Under the pieces are notes generated by a model. It was given only the letters and a program-made list of their open reading frames with translations. It was not told the DNA's origin and searched no databases. Made by a program: the position numbers and the translations under genes. A DNA stretch of 64,000 nucleotides from UBA2199 sp964628035 (GTDB lineage: Bacteria > Acidobacteriota > Aminicenantia > UBA2199). Shown one piece after another: positions 1-8,949 of this stretch. Each line of letters starts with the position of its first letter. Position 1 is the first letter of the stretch. The stretch lies in the NCBI GenBank assembly GCA_964628035.1, contig CAZVPI010000001.1, forward strand, positions 620,001 to 684,000, read 5' to 3'.

Positions 1-400
1 TGCCCAGCAGCCGCGGGTCCTCCATCATGTCCTCGTAGGACAGGTCGGAACCCATGACCGACTGGCGCAGCATGTGGCCGGCGATGAGGATGACGCGGTC
101 GCTGGCCGGGTAGTAGGTCCACAGCTGGTCGCCCAGCTTGAGCATCTTGGTCCCCCGCTCGCGCGGCGGGTCGAGGTACTCGGAGAAGGACTTTTCCGTC
201 CCCTGCACCCAGGACTTGACGCGGACGGTGCGGCTGCCGCGGCGGCCGTGGATGATCATCTCCGAGAGGATGACCTTGTTGCCCGCTACCCGGTTTTCGT
301 CGATCCGCGCCAGGATGTCGGCGGCGGACTCGGCCGGAACGAGGCCCCGGGACAGCGAGAGAAACAGGCCGAGAATGAGGATCGTTTTTGCTTGCTTCAT
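1..400 (-). CDS. LolA-like outer-membrane lipoprotein-sorting protein, 3' part beyond window edge
   Basis: This is the N-terminal 133 codons of a secreted protein; the rest lies left of base 1. A hydrophobic signal peptide (about residues 1-24) is followed by ADILARIDENR and a beta-rich stretch with GTKMLKLGDQLWTYYP and MGSDLSYEDMMED. These are typical of the LolA-like 'outer membrane lipoprotein-sorting protein' family, which binds lipid or lipoprotein in the periplasm. The start ATG overlaps the stop of the upstream permease by four bases (ATGA), so it is the last visible gene of an ABC exporter operon. The context suggests a periplasmic partner of the two FtsX-like permeases, as in LolCDE-LolA, although these stand-alone paralogues usually have unknown cargo. 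Confidence 0.8.
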   Translation of the reverse strand, partial: MKQAKTILILGLFLSLSRGLVPAESAADILARIDENRVAGNKVILSEMIIHGRRGSRTVRVKSWVQGTEKSFSEYLDPPRERGTKMLKLGDQLWTYYPASDRVILIAGHMLRQSVMGSDLSYEDMMEDPRLLG

Positions 401-1671
401 GTCTCCAGCTCCTTGAGCAGGCGCGAGGTCTGCCGCTTGTAGATGGCCCGACCCGCCATGGCCGCGCCCAGCACGGTGGCGGCCAGGCCCGGGATGAAGC
501 CGATGACGTAGGCCGGCGCCGTAACGTGAGTATGGAAGCGGGTCGTCATCAGCATGGATGCGTTCCTCATGAGTCTGGCGAAGTCGAGGCCGTGCTTCTG
601 CACGGTGTAGGCCAGGGCCAGCCCCAGGGCCGTGCCCAGGAACGATCCGACCAGGCCGATGATCGCCGCCTCGGCGATCATGGAGCGGTAGACCTGCCCC
701 TTGGTCTCGCCCAAGGCCAGGCGCACGCCGATCTCGCCGTAGCGGCGGATGTTGCCCATCAGGCCGGTGTTCCACAGGACGATGAACATCGTGGCCAGGA
801 AAACGATCACCATCGCCCCCAGGATGGTGTCCATGTAATCCAGGAGCTGCCCCATGCCGCTCAGGGTGACCAGCGTCTCCATGCGCGGGGCGAAGGGGTC
901 GTCGGAGGAGGCGAAGCGGGCGTTGAAGCGCTCCGCCTCGGCGGCGGCCAGCCGGGGGTCGTAGAAGCCGCTGCGGAAGAAGCCGGCGATCTCGCCGGCG
1001 GCGTCGTCCATGTCCAGGACGGCCCGGGCGTCGGCGATGTCCAGGATCATCATGCCGCGGTCCATGGCCGGGGCGCCGAAGCGGAAGGTGCCGGCGACGG
1101 TGAAGTTGGCCGTGGCCATGCCGCCGAACATGGTGCCGGCGATCAGGGTGACAACCGTCCCCGGCGCCGCGCCCAGGCGCGAGGCGAACTCGTGGGCCAA
1201 CAGCACTTCACCCCTGCCGGCGGGGAGCGAGCCGCTGGCCAGCGCCGGCTGCAGGTCCAGAATTTCCGGCTCGGGGGAGCCGGGCGAGAAAAGGTCCACG
1301 GCCAGTCCGCCGACCGGGCCCTGGGCGCGGGTCTCGCCCTGTTCGTCGGGCACGTCGAGAAGGCCGGCGAAACGGATGCGCGGGGTCCAGGAAGAGGCGG
1401 TGAAATCGCGCTGTAGGCGTGCCAGCAGGTCGCCGACGCCGGTCAGGGCCAGGTCATTGGGCAGCTGCTCCTTCTCCCCGGCGTAGGCCCGGCTCATGAC
1501 GGCGACGTGGCCCGAGCCGAGGCGGGCGCTGGTGCCGAGGAAGTTCTCCGCGAACCCCTTGATCCAGGAGAACATCACCACGGTCAGCATGACGCCCAGG
1601 ACCACCGTCAGCAGCGGGAAGAGGCTGCGCGAACGGTCGCGCCACAATCCCAGGCAGAGAAAGCGGATCAT
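397..1671 (-). CDS. FtsX/MacB-like ABC transporter permease (second copy)
   Basis: A 424-residue permease. One transmembrane helix near residues 15-38 is followed by a long periplasmic domain of the MacB_PCD type, and three C-terminal helices carry the FtsX motif region (MGNIRRYGEIGVRLALGETKGQV). The start MIRFLCLGLWRDR is chosen because its ATG overlaps the stop of the previous permease by four bases. A longer open frame continues upstream but only shadows that gene. With the neighbouring ATPase and first permease it would form a LolCDE/MacB-type type VII ABC transporter that moves lipoproteins or other periplasmic substrates without crossing the inner membrane. The substrate is not deducible. 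Confidence 0.85.
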   Translation of the reverse strand: MIRFLCLGLWRDRSRSLFPLLTVVLGVMLTVVMFSWIKGFAENFLGTSARLGSGHVAVMSRAYAGEKEQLPNDLALTGVGDLLARLQRDFTASSWTPRIRFAGLLDVPDEQGETRAQGPVGGLAVDLFSPGSPEPEILDLQPALASGSLPAGRGEVLLAHEFASRLGAAPGTVVTLIAGTMFGGMATANFTVAGTFRFGAPAMDRGMMILDIADARAVLDMDDAAGEIAGFFRSGFYDPRLAAAEAERFNARFASSDDPFAPRMETLVTLSGMGQLLDYMDTILGAMVIVFLATMFIVLWNTGLMGNIRRYGEIGVRLALGETKGQVYRSMIAEAAIIGLVGSFLGTALGLALAYTVQKHGLDFARLMRNASMLMTTRFHTHVTAPAYVIGFIPGLAATVLGAAMAGRAIYKRQTSRLLKELET

Positions 1672-2840
1672 GAGATCCTCCCGCGCAGCGCCTCGGTGGG
1701 CTTGAGGCGGGCGATGCGCCGGGTGGGCAGCAGGCTGACCAGGGTGGTCACGGCCAGCGCAAGCAGCGCGATCCCAAGGATGTAGCCGGCGCCGTAAACC
1801 GGGTAGATCTTCTCGCCGATGGAGATGCCCATGCCCTCGGTGCCGGCGGGAACGGCGAAGCCGAACCGCGCCTGGGTCCAGAGCAGGGGCAGGCCCCAGA
1901 GGGCGCCCAGGATAACGGCCAGCACGCCGTGCAGCGCCCCCTCCAGGGTGAACAGGCGGATCACCTGGCCGCGGGTGAAACCCAGTGCCACCAGGGTGCC
2001 GATCTCGCGGCGGCGGCGGAAGATGGCCAGCACCTGGGTGTCGAATATGGCCAGCATGCCCAGCGAGAGAAAGATGACCAGGAAAACGACGCGGCCGATG
2101 CCCTTGGTCTCGACCAGCTCGCGCAGGTCGCGCAGCAGGTAGTCCGGGTCGCGGAACACCCAGCCCGGCGGCGGCGGCGGCGGCGGCGTTCCCGGCGCCA
2201 GCGTCACCAGGGTGGCGTGGCCGGGCAGGCGGGCCATCTCCTGCAGCTTTGCCAGCGGCAGCCAGACCTGGTTGCTGTCGATGGCGGCGAGCGTGGTCTG
2301 CATGACGTGGACGATGGTCGCGTCCTGGGCGTTGAACGCCCCGCCCGGCTCGCGCCAACGCAAGGTGACCTCGTCGCCGGCCGCCAGGCGGGCGGCCTTG
2401 GCGAAGCGGCCGCCGATCAGGGCCGGCAGCGCGGAGCGGGCGTCGGCCAGGGCCGAGCTGGGGAACTTCATGACCTGCTGCCGCGGGTCCACGCCCTTGA
2501 GCAGGATGGAACGCATGCGCCCCCGCGGATAGATGCTGCCCTGGATAACCAGCACGGCCGCCGCCTGGCCACGGTCGACCAGTTGCCGCAGCTCCCCGGG
2601 AAGCGGGGCGTGGGCCTCCTCCAGAGTCAGGGGGTCGTAGGGATCATACTTCTCCTGCCAATACTGGCCGCCGCCGTACTCCAGGGCCCGCGCCGCCTGG
2701 GCCGCCTGCTCGTCCATGCCGGCGACCAGCCCCTGGTTCCATGCCGACGCCACCAGGGCGATGGAGATGATGAAGGCGTTGAGCCAGGCGCGGATGCCGG
2801 TGCCCCGGATGTTGCGCAGGGCCAGGCGCAGGGTGGTCAT
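1668..2840 (-). CDS. FtsX/MacB-like ABC transporter permease (first copy)
   Basis: A 390-residue permease with a start at MTTLRLALRNIRGTG. An N-terminal helix (about 20-40), a periplasmic domain, and three C-terminal helices around LVIFLSLGMLAIFD, GVLAVILGALWGLPLLW and GIALLALAVTTLVSLLP define the MacB/LolC fold. RRRREIGTLVALGFTRGQV is the usual FtsX-like coupling segment after the first C-terminal helix. A proline run (P x7, about residues 225-231) sits inside the periplasmic domain and may be a flexible linker. ATGA overlaps on both sides show tight translational coupling with the ATPase upstream and the second permease downstream. Confidence 0.85.
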   Translation of the reverse strand: MTTLRLALRNIRGTGIRAWLNAFIISIALVASAWNQGLVAGMDEQAAQAARALEYGGGQYWQEKYDPYDPLTLEEAHAPLPGELRQLVDRGQAAAVLVIQGSIYPRGRMRSILLKGVDPRQQVMKFPSSALADARSALPALIGGRFAKAARLAAGDEVTLRWREPGGAFNAQDATIVHVMQTTLAAIDSNQVWLPLAKLQEMARLPGHATLVTLAPGTPPPPPPPGWVFRDPDYLLRDLRELVETKGIGRVVFLVIFLSLGMLAIFDTQVLAIFRRRREIGTLVALGFTRGQVIRLFTLEGALHGVLAVILGALWGLPLLWTQARFGFAVPAGTEGMGISIGEKIYPVYGAGYILGIALLALAVTTLVSLLPTRRIARLKPTEALRGRIS

Positions 2841-3559
2841 GTTCGCTCTCCCGCGGCCGCCGCCGGTTGCAGCGGCTCGTCGCGGCTGACGCGGCCGTCG
2901 ACCAGGATGATCTTGCGGCGCAGGTAGGCGATCACCTTTTCGTCGTGGGTGGCGAAGAGGAAGGTGGTGCCCAGCTCGCGGTTCAGCACCTCCATGGTGC
3001 GCAGGATATGGTGCGAGTTCTCGGCGTCGAGGTTGGCCGTCGGCTCGTCGGCCAAGAGCAGCGGCGGTTTCTTGACCACCGCCCGGGCGATGGCCACGCG
3101 CTGGCTCTCGCCGCCTGACAGCTGCGACGGCCGCGAGCCGGCCCGTCCGGCCAGTCCCACCCATTCCAGGGCGTCCATCACCATTTGGCGGCGCCGGGCC
3201 GCCGGCACCTTGAGCAGCAGCAGCGGGAACTCGACGTTCTCGTAGGCGGTGTATACCGGCAGCAGGTTGAAGGTCTGGAAGATGAAGCCGATGGAGCGGT
3301 TGCGCAGCGCCGCCGCCTCGCGGTGCGACAGCCCCTCCACGCCGCGGCCCAGCACTTCGGCGCTGCCGCGGGTCGGCGTGTCCAGCGAGCCGACGATGTT
3401 CAGGAACGTGGTCTTGCCCGAGCCGCTCGGCCCTACCAGCCCGGCGAATTCTCCGGCCCGGAAGTCGAGGTTGACGCGGTTCAAGGCCCTGATCCGGGCC
3501 GGCCCCATGGGAAACTCCTTGACCAGGTCGCGGGTGCGGATCAGTGCTTCATCAGCCAT
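2837..3559 (-). CDS. ABC transporter ATP-binding protein, LolD/MacB type
   Basis: A 240-residue ATPase with every nucleotide-binding motif: Walker A GPSGSGKT (43-50), Q-loop Gln95 in FQTFNLLP, signature LSGGE (147-151), Walker B LLLADEP (167-173) and H-loop His205. The FQTFNLLP segment and the size are typical of the LolD/MacB/FtsE group, which powers mechanotransmission permeases. It sits 22 bp after the outer-membrane protein gene, and its stop overlaps the first permease start. The exporter in this operon is therefore ATPase, permease, permease, LolA-like protein, all read from the minus strand downstream of rsmA. Confidence 0.92.
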   Translation of the reverse strand: MADEALIRTRDLVKEFPMGPARIRALNRVNLDFRAGEFAGLVGPSGSGKTTFLNIVGSLDTPTRGSAEVLGRGVEGLSHREAAALRNRSIGFIFQTFNLLPVYTAYENVEFPLLLLKVPAARRRQMVMDALEWVGLAGRAGSRPSQLSGGESQRVAIARAVVKKPPLLLADEPTANLDAENSHHILRTMEVLNRELGTTFLFATHDEKVIAYLRRKIILVDGRVSRDEPLQPAAAAGERT

Positions 3560-3581
3560 GGTCTCCTCCGATGGTTATGTT

Positions 3582-4721
3582 TCATAAGTTCCAGACAACC
3601 AGCAGTTGAAAGCCCCGCCCGGCAAACGAAGCGCTTGCCGCCGCATTCTGAGCCACCCGGGGCTGCTTGGGATTGGCGAAAACCATGACATGGAACTGCC
3701 AGTGGTCGGTCGTCCGCTGCCAGGAGGCGAAAGAATAGAACTGCCCGGCCCGCCAGTCATGATAAACGATGGCGCTCAGGGCGTCGAGCAGCCCGAGGGG
3801 ATAACGGGCGAGCAGGGCCGTCAGCGTCGCGCCACCCCGGCCCTGGCCCGCCACGGACGGGGCGGAATCTCCTAGAAACTGCTCGGCCAGCACGTAAAGG
3901 CCATTGCCCACGCCGAAGGTGTAGTCGACGCCCAGCGCCAGCGAGCGCTGCCATGGGAGGAGGTCGACCGCGCCGGGAATCCCCTCCTGGAACGGGCCGT
4001 CCAGGCGCGAGAACGACGCTTCGGCCCACAGACCGACGCCGACGTCCCACTTGCCGTCCAAGGCGAAGCGGCTTTCGCCGAATTCCCCGGCCGCCCCCGC
4101 GACGCGGCGGAAATGGACCGTGGCGGCCGCCTCGCCCGCCGGCAGCGGCACCTGGACGCGGCCGCCGAGCTCGGGCGTGCGCGCCGCCGTCGGCGACGTC
4201 TCCCAGCCCTTGGGATCGGTGTTGCCGTAGAGCCCCCACAGCCAGGCGTTGACGTTGTTCTTGAAATAGTAGCGCAACAAAAGACCGTAAATGCCCTCAC
4301 TGAGCTGCAGCGGATCGCGCGGGTCGATACGGTCGAACCACATCAGCGGTCGGAAAAGCGCTGCCGAGCCGAAATTGATCTTCTGCAGCCCCAGGCGCGC
4401 TTCGAATTGCCGGGAGGAGAGGCGCAGCCACAGCCGGTAGGGATCGATCGCCCCTTCGGCGTCGACCGCCTGCCAGCCCGGGGCAACGAGCGCCGCCGTG
4501 GCGGCCAGGGAAATCTCGCCGTCCAGCTTCCAGCCGCCGTCCAGGGAATGGCCCAGCGACAGGGATGGCTGCCAGCGCAGCCCGAGGCGCGGCGTCGAGG
4601 GCCTGCTGTCGTTCAGCGTGAACCAGCCGCTCAGCTGGCTCTTGAGATCGGCGCCGGCGGCTGTCGGGGGGAAAAGCGCCGCCGCTGCAAGCAGCACGAT
4701 GAGAAAAAGCTGCCTGCTCAT
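3582..4721 (-). CDS. predicted outer-membrane beta-barrel protein
   Basis: A 379-residue protein with a signal peptide (about 1-23, ending AAGA). The remainder is rich in alternating hydrophobic/aromatic strands with Gly/Arg/Asp turns, and the C-terminus is GFQLLVVWNL. That pattern is expected of an outer-membrane barrel (porin-like, about 14-16 strands by eye), but I recognise no named family. The start at 4721 overlaps the rsmA stop by four bases, so it is translated with rsmA and precedes the ABC exporter. It could be the outer-membrane element served by the exporter. The functional link is inferred only from operon position. Confidence 0.65.
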   Translation of the reverse strand: MSRQLFLIVLLAAAALFPPTAAGADLKSQLSGWFTLNDSRPSTPRLGLRWQPSLSLGHSLDGGWKLDGEISLAATAALVAPGWQAVDAEGAIDPYRLWLRLSSRQFEARLGLQKINFGSAALFRPLMWFDRIDPRDPLQLSEGIYGLLLRYYFKNNVNAWLWGLYGNTDPKGWETSPTAARTPELGGRVQVPLPAGEAAATVHFRRVAGAAGEFGESRFALDGKWDVGVGLWAEASFSRLDGPFQEGIPGAVDLLPWQRSLALGVDYTFGVGNGLYVLAEQFLGDSAPSVAGQGRGGATLTALLARYPLGLLDALSAIVYHDWRAGQFYSFASWQRTTDHWQFHVMVFANPKQPRVAQNAAASASFAGRGFQLLVVWNL

Positions 4722-5494
4722 GAAGGTTTCTCCAGCGCCTGCCACAGGGCGGCGATGCGCTCCGGCTCCAGTTGTTCGGAGCGGACGTTCTGCGCCAGGC
4801 CCAGGGCGGCGAAGGCGGCGGTCAGCGCTTCGCTGCCGGCATGAGGCGCCAGGTTGTTGGCCAGCGTCTTGCGCCTCCCGGCGAAGCATTGGCGGACGAA
4901 GGCGTAGAACTCCTCGGCATCCTGGATAGGCGGTTCGGCCGGTTCGGCGACGATCACGGTGGATACGACCTTGGGCCGGGGGACGAAGGCGCCGGCCGAC
5001 ACGTCGAAGCCGCGCCGGCAGCGGTAAAGAAGCTGGAACGCGACCGACTGGGCGTTGTACTTCTTGCCGCCGCATGAGGCCAGCAGCTTGTCGATGAAGT
5101 CCTTCTGCAGCATCAGCACGCTTGCGGAGATCCCCTGGCGCTGGGCGATGAACCAGTCGATCAGCGGCTTGGAGATGTGATAGGGCAGGTTGCCGGCCAC
5201 GGTCACCCTTTCGCCCGGGGACAGCCCCGGCAAGTCGACGTCCAGGATGTCCCGGTTCAGCACCCGCGCCCGGGCGCCGAACTCCTTGCACAGCCTGTCG
5301 GCAAGGCCGGGATCGATCTCGACCAGGGTCAAGCGTCGGCGGGGAAAGCGCTCGAGCAGCAGCCGGGTCAGGATCCCGCCCCCGGGGCCGATCTCCAGCA
5401 GCGGCCCGGGACCCGGCGGAACCAAATCGACGATGCGCCGGGCGACGCCCTCGTCGCGCAGGAAATTTTGCCCCAGTTTCGCGGATTTTGCCAT
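4718..5494 (-). CDS. rsmA: 16S rRNA (adenine1518/1519-N6)-dimethyltransferase
   Basis: A 258-residue RsmA/KsgA. It dimethylates two adjacent adenines in the 3'-terminal hairpin of 16S rRNA, using S-adenosylmethionine, late in 30S assembly. Diagnostic pieces are GQNFL (8-12), the SAM loop EIGPGGG (34-40), the acidic EID end of strand 2 (59-61) and catalytic NLPY (102-105). The C-terminal helical domain contains FVRQCFAGRRKTLANNL. Length is normal. It heads the operon that continues into the barrel protein and ABC exporter. A -10 box ends only 9 nt before the ATG and no Shine-Dalgarno is present, suggesting an almost leaderless message. Confidence 0.96.
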   Translation of the reverse strand: MAKSAKLGQNFLRDEGVARRIVDLVPPGPGPLLEIGPGGGILTRLLLERFPRRRLTLVEIDPGLADRLCKEFGARARVLNRDILDVDLPGLSPGERVTVAGNLPYHISKPLIDWFIAQRQGISASVLMLQKDFIDKLLASCGGKKYNAQSVAFQLLYRCRRGFDVSAGAFVPRPKVVSTVIVAEPAEPPIQDAEEFYAFVRQCFAGRRKTLANNLAPHAGSEALTAAFAALGLAQNVRSEQLEPERIAALWQALEKPS

Positions 5495-5503
5495 GACCGA
5501 CCG

Positions 5504-5533
5504 ATTATATATCCGTGGGTCCGGTTATGCCAG
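5504..5533 (-). promoter_or_regulatory. sigma70-like promoter of rsmA operon
   Basis: Read on the minus strand: CTGGCA (5533-5528), an 18-bp spacer, then TATAAT (5509-5504). The -10 box ends 9 nt before the ATG at 5494, so transcription should start 2-4 nt before the start codon. The -10 hexamer is perfect; the -35 matches four of six consensus bases. Confidence 0.6.
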
Positions 5534-5545
5534 CAGGGGTGATCG

Positions 5546-5767
5546 AACTTGGCGTACGGCATATGGCGTACGGCGTACGGCTGAAGACCTCGATCAAAAG
5601 TGACGAGTAACAGGTGACGAGTGACGAGGAGAGCGCAATAGCAAGAGCCATTTTCGAGCTGTCTCCAAAGAATTCGGATTTGAATTCCTCGATTAGATTC
5701 TTTTGTAAAGCGATCTATTGCCTAGCTATTGCTGTTCCTTGTCACTCGTTACTTGTCACTTGTTACT
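5546..5767. repeat. inverted-repeat element with 7-nt tandem words
   Basis: The left part starts GAACTTGGCGTACGGC and continues as 7-nt repeats of GCGTACG/GCATATG, then GTGACGA/GTAACAG units (5600-5629). The right end (5739-5767) is TTGTCAC/TCGTTAC units, the reverse complement of the left GTGACGA block. Inner arms also pair (CAATAGCAA near 5636 against ATTGCTGTT near 5728). The element fills the rsmA to dehydrogenase gap. Words are shared with other elements near 18.9, 20.5 and 48.1 kb. Confidence 0.7.
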
Positions 5768-5772
5768 GAGCT

Positions 5773-6747
5773 TCACTTCTTCTTGAACCGCTCCTTCCAC
5801 TCCGGGATCAGGTGCTTGGGCTTGCGCCCGCTCAGCGCCTGGCGCACGGCCTCGACGGTCATCATGGCCATCTGCCGCCTCGTCGCTTCCGTGGCGCTGC
5901 CCAGGTGGGGGAGCAGCACGGCGTTCGTCAATCGTCTCAGCCTGGCGTTCACCCTGGGCTCGTTCTCGTAGACGTCGAGGCCGGCGGCGAAGAGCCGGTT
6001 CTTTTCCAGCGCGTCGGCCAGGGCCGCCTCGTCCATCAGCGGGCCGCGGGCGGTGTTGACGAAGACGGCGTCCTTTTTCATCAAGGCGAACACGTCGCGG
6101 TTGAACAGCTGATGGACGCCCGGGGAGTAGGGCAGGTGCAGCGAGACGACATCGGCGCTGCGGATCAGTTCCAGAAACGTGACACGGGCAAAGCCGTATT
6201 TTTTCTCGACGCGCGGTTTGGCGCTGCGTGAATAGAAGATGACCTTCATGCCGAAGGCGCGGGCGCGCAGGGCGACGGCCAGGCCGATGCGCCCCATGCC
6301 CACGATGCCCAGCACGGCTCCGTTCAGCTCCTTGCCCAACAGCAGGCCGGCCTGCCAGCCGTGGAAGTCGCCGGCGCGCACCAGGGCGTCGCCCTCGACG
6401 ACGCGCCGCGAGGCGGCCAGGATGAGGGCCATGGCCAGGTCGGCGGTGGCCTGGGTCAGGACCTCGGGGGTGTGGCTGACCAGCACCCGGCGCTCGAGGG
6501 CGGCGGCCACGTCGATGTTGTTGTAGCCGACGGCGAAGTTGGCGATGATCTTCAGGCGCGGCAGCAGGGCGATCACATTGCGGTCCACCGGGTCGGAAAG
6601 GAAGCTGATCAGGGCCTCGGCGTCGGCATGGCGGCGGCAGCAGGCGGCCAGCCCGCCCTCCTCCTCGGCGATCACCAGCTCGAACTCGCGGCGCAGGCGC
6701 TCGACCGCCTCTTCGCTGTAGGGGTGGGCCAGGATGACTTTTTTCAT
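5773..6747 (-). CDS. D-2-hydroxyacid dehydrogenase (glyoxylate/hydroxypyruvate reductase type)
   Basis: A 324-residue NAD(P)-dependent D-isomer 2-hydroxyacid dehydrogenase, reducing a 2-oxoacid to the D-2-hydroxyacid. The Rossmann loop is GIVGMGRIG (147-155). Catalytic residues are Arg234 in NTARGP, Glu263 in YENEP and His281 in LLPHLGSAT. FYSR follows strand 2, so an Arg sits near the ribose-binding position, as in NADPH-preferring GyaR-like enzymes. Length and motifs fit glyoxylate reductase / D-glycerate dehydrogenase better than SerA, as there is no ACT domain. Its stop codon lies a few bases from the end of the inverted-repeat element, and tRNA-Val lies upstream. Confidence 0.9.
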   Translation of the reverse strand: MKKVILAHPYSEEAVERLRREFELVIAEEEGGLAACCRRHADAEALISFLSDPVDRNVIALLPRLKIIANFAVGYNNIDVAAALERRVLVSHTPEVLTQATADLAMALILAASRRVVEGDALVRAGDFHGWQAGLLLGKELNGAVLGIVGMGRIGLAVALRARAFGMKVIFYSRSAKPRVEKKYGFARVTFLELIRSADVVSLHLPYSPGVHQLFNRDVFALMKKDAVFVNTARGPLMDEAALADALEKNRLFAAGLDVYENEPRVNARLRRLTNAVLLPHLGSATEATRRQMAMMTVEAVRQALSGRKPKHLIPEWKERFKKK

Positions 6748-6860
6748 GTGGGATTACCTCGGGATGGGGAGGATAAGCCGCGACGGCAGGGAATGAGCCG
6801 CAATGGACGGGCACGCGGCCGGGCTGGCGCGATGCGGCGATGGCTTCATGGTTGAAACAA

Positions 6861-6933
6861 TGGGCGATGCAGGATTCGAACCTGCGACTCCTACCGTGTG
6901 AAGGTAATACTCTAGCCGCTGAGTTAATCGCCC
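6861..6933 (-). tRNA. tRNA-Val (CAC)
   Basis: A 73-nt cloverleaf on the minus strand. Acceptor GGGCGAT pairs with ATCGCCC, the discriminator is A, the anticodon loop is TTCACAC (anticodon CAC, reads GUG), and the T arm is GCAGG-TTCGAAT-CCTGC. CCA is not encoded; the following bases are TTG. Confidence 0.95.
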
Positions 6934-7136
6934 AGAAGCCTTATTATAGGATGAAAAACGCCGCCGGTCAAGAGCGTGGCCGGCAGAAAGGATGCGGACC
7001 GTGCGCCGGCCCCGACCGCAGGAATGGGAGCCCGTCCTCCGGTTGCGCCGGAGCCGCATTTCCGATATAATTCAAGCTCCAATTCACAACGGGGCGTGTT
7101 TCCCCCTGCCAGGAGTTCCAGGCAAGAGCTGGGCCT

Positions 7137-8861
7137 TTGACAGAAACCTGCAAAAAGCTCGTCCGCCGCATTTCCCGCGTGAAGGTGCCCGAGAATGTCC
7201 GCGTCGCCCTGCAGGCCGGCGCGCTCGGCCTGCTGGCCGGCCTCTCCTCGGTCCTGTTCATGCGGACGATCCATTTCATCTACCAGCGGACGTTCCTCAG
7301 CTTTGCCGCGGGCACGACGCCCTCCTTCCTCCTTTCCAGCCTGCTCACCCTGCTGGTCACGTCGGCCCTGGTCGGGCTGCTGCTGAGCGTGTTCAGCCCC
7401 GATGCCGCGGGCAGCGGCATCCCTCAGGTCAAGGCGGCGTACTGGAAGGACCTCGGAAACATCCGCCTGCGCAGCGTGGCCGTGAAGTTCCTGGCCGGAG
7501 CGCTGAGCATCGGCGGCGGCAACAGCCTGGGCCGCGAGGGGCCGTCGGTGTTCATCGGCAGCGGCGTGGCCGCCAACGCCGACGCCCTGTTCGGCACGCC
7601 GGCCCGCGGGCGCCGGCCCGCCGCCCTCATCGGCGCCTCGGCCGGGCTGGCCGCCGCGTTCAACGCCCCGCTGGCCGCCATCGCCTTTGTCATCGAGGAG
7701 ATCGTCGGCGACCTGAACAACCGCTACCTGGGGCGGGTTGTCCTCTCCTCGGTGATCGGCGCCTTCGTGGTCTATGCCCTCATCGGCCGCCAACCGGCGT
7801 TCGCCCTCCCGCCCATCGAGAACGTATCCTGGCTCCACTACCTGCTCGTGCCCATGGTCGCCCTGGCGGCCGCCCTGGCCGGCATTTTTTTCCAGCGCGC
7901 CGCCCTTGGCTGGCGGCAGCGCCTGCGCAGGCAGAAGCGCGTCCCGGCCTGGCTGCTGCCTGTGCTGGGAGGCCTGCTGACCTGGGTCATCGGCTGCGCG
8001 GTGTTTCTCGCCGTCGGCAGGATCGGCGTCTTCGGCCTCGGCTACGAGGACCTGTCCAGCGCCCTGGCCAACCGCTTCGAGTGGAAGGTGGCGGGCATCC
8101 TGGTCGTCGGCAAGCTGCTGGCCACGGCCGTGGGCTACGGGTTCGGCGGCTGCGGCGGCATCTTTGCCCCCACGCTTTTCATCGGCGGTATGGCCGGTTT
8201 TTTCCTGGGCGGCCTGGCCCGGCTCTGGGTGCCGCTCGCTCCCGCCGACCCGATCGTACTGGCCGTGGTGGGCATGAGCGCCTGCCTCGGGGCGGTGGTC
8301 CGCGCGCCGCTGACCTCGATGCTCATCGTCTTTGAAATGACCCACCAGTTCACCCTGGTGCCCAGCCTGCTTCTGGGAACGGTCATCAGCCAGGCCGCGG
8401 CGCGCTTCGCCGGCAAGCTCAACTTCTACGACGCCGTGCTGGTGCAGGACGGCCACGAGCTGCACAAGATCCACCCCCCCGTCGATTTGAACGGCTGGCA
8501 GAGCCTGCCGGTCGCGGCCATCGCCAATCCTTCGCCGGTCATGCTGCAGAGCCTGGAGCCCGAAGAGATGCGCCGCAAGCTGGAGCAGTATCCATTCGCC
8601 TGCTTCCCGTTGCTGGAGAAGGGCAAGGTCCGGGGCATCGTGACCCGGGAGTCGCTGCGGCAGGCGCTGCAGGCCGGGTCCCAGCCCGAGGTGCTGAAGG
8701 CCGCCTTCTGCCATCCCGAGCAGACGGTGCGCGACGTGGGCAGGAAGTTCCTCGAGTCCTCGGCCTGGGTGCTGGTCGTCGTCGACCGCCAGACCAGGGC
8801 CGTGCGCGGCATCGTCACCCTGCACGACCTGATCCGCGCCCAGGCGGCCATCCAGGGTTAG
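7137..8861 (+). CDS. ClC-family chloride channel/antiporter with C-terminal CBS domains
   Basis: A 574-residue ClC membrane protein. Selectivity-filter segments are visible: GSGIPQ (92-97), GREGP with gating Glu134 (132-136) and GGIFAPTLFIGG (about 343-354). FVIEEIV (about 185-191) places a Glu where H+/Cl- antiporters keep their inner proton glutamate, so exchange rather than passive conductance is plausible. About 10-12 hydrophobic helices precede a cytoplasmic tail (from about residue 440) resembling a CBS pair that could bind adenine nucleotides. The annotated start is TTG at 7137, with no convincing downstream ATG before the first helices. The gene stands alone, divergent from tRNA-Val. 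Confidence 0.9.
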   Translation: MTETCKKLVRRISRVKVPENVRVALQAGALGLLAGLSSVLFMRTIHFIYQRTFLSFAAGTTPSFLLSSLLTLLVTSALVGLLLSVFSPDAAGSGIPQVKAAYWKDLGNIRLRSVAVKFLAGALSIGGGNSLGREGPSVFIGSGVAANADALFGTPARGRRPAALIGASAGLAAAFNAPLAAIAFVIEEIVGDLNNRYLGRVVLSSVIGAFVVYALIGRQPAFALPPIENVSWLHYLLVPMVALAAALAGIFFQRAALGWRQRLRRQKRVPAWLLPVLGGLLTWVIGCAVFLAVGRIGVFGLGYEDLSSALANRFEWKVAGILVVGKLLATAVGYGFGGCGGIFAPTLFIGGMAGFFLGGLARLWVPLAPADPIVLAVVGMSACLGAVVRAPLTSMLIVFEMTHQFTLVPSLLLGTVISQAAARFAGKLNFYDAVLVQDGHELHKIHPPVDLNGWQSLPVAAIANPSPVMLQSLEPEEMRRKLEQYPFACFPLLEKGKVRGIVTRESLRQALQAGSQPEVLKAAFCHPEQTVRDVGRKFLESSAWVLVVVDRQTRAVRGIVTLHDLIRAQAAIQG

Positions 8862-8910
8862 CCCCTTCCTGCCTGGTCCCGATCGCTTCCGACCCGTCCG
8901 ACTCGTTCGC

Positions 8911-8940
8911 TTGACTTGCCCTTTCTTTTGGGCATAGAAT
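8911..8940 (+). promoter_or_regulatory. sigma70-like promoter of lepB, probably leaderless
   Basis: TTGACT (8911-8916), an 18-bp spacer, TAGAAT (8935-8940). The -10 box ends 9 nt before the lepB ATG at 8950 and there is no Shine-Dalgarno (CGCCCATC precedes the ATG). Confidence 0.7.
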
Positions 8941-8949
8941 GCGCCCATC

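Noticed and set aside
397..2358. A 653-codon minus-strand frame running into the first permease
   Set aside because: Only the part after 1671 is real; upstream it is a shadow of the other permease, and the ATGA overlap marks the true start.
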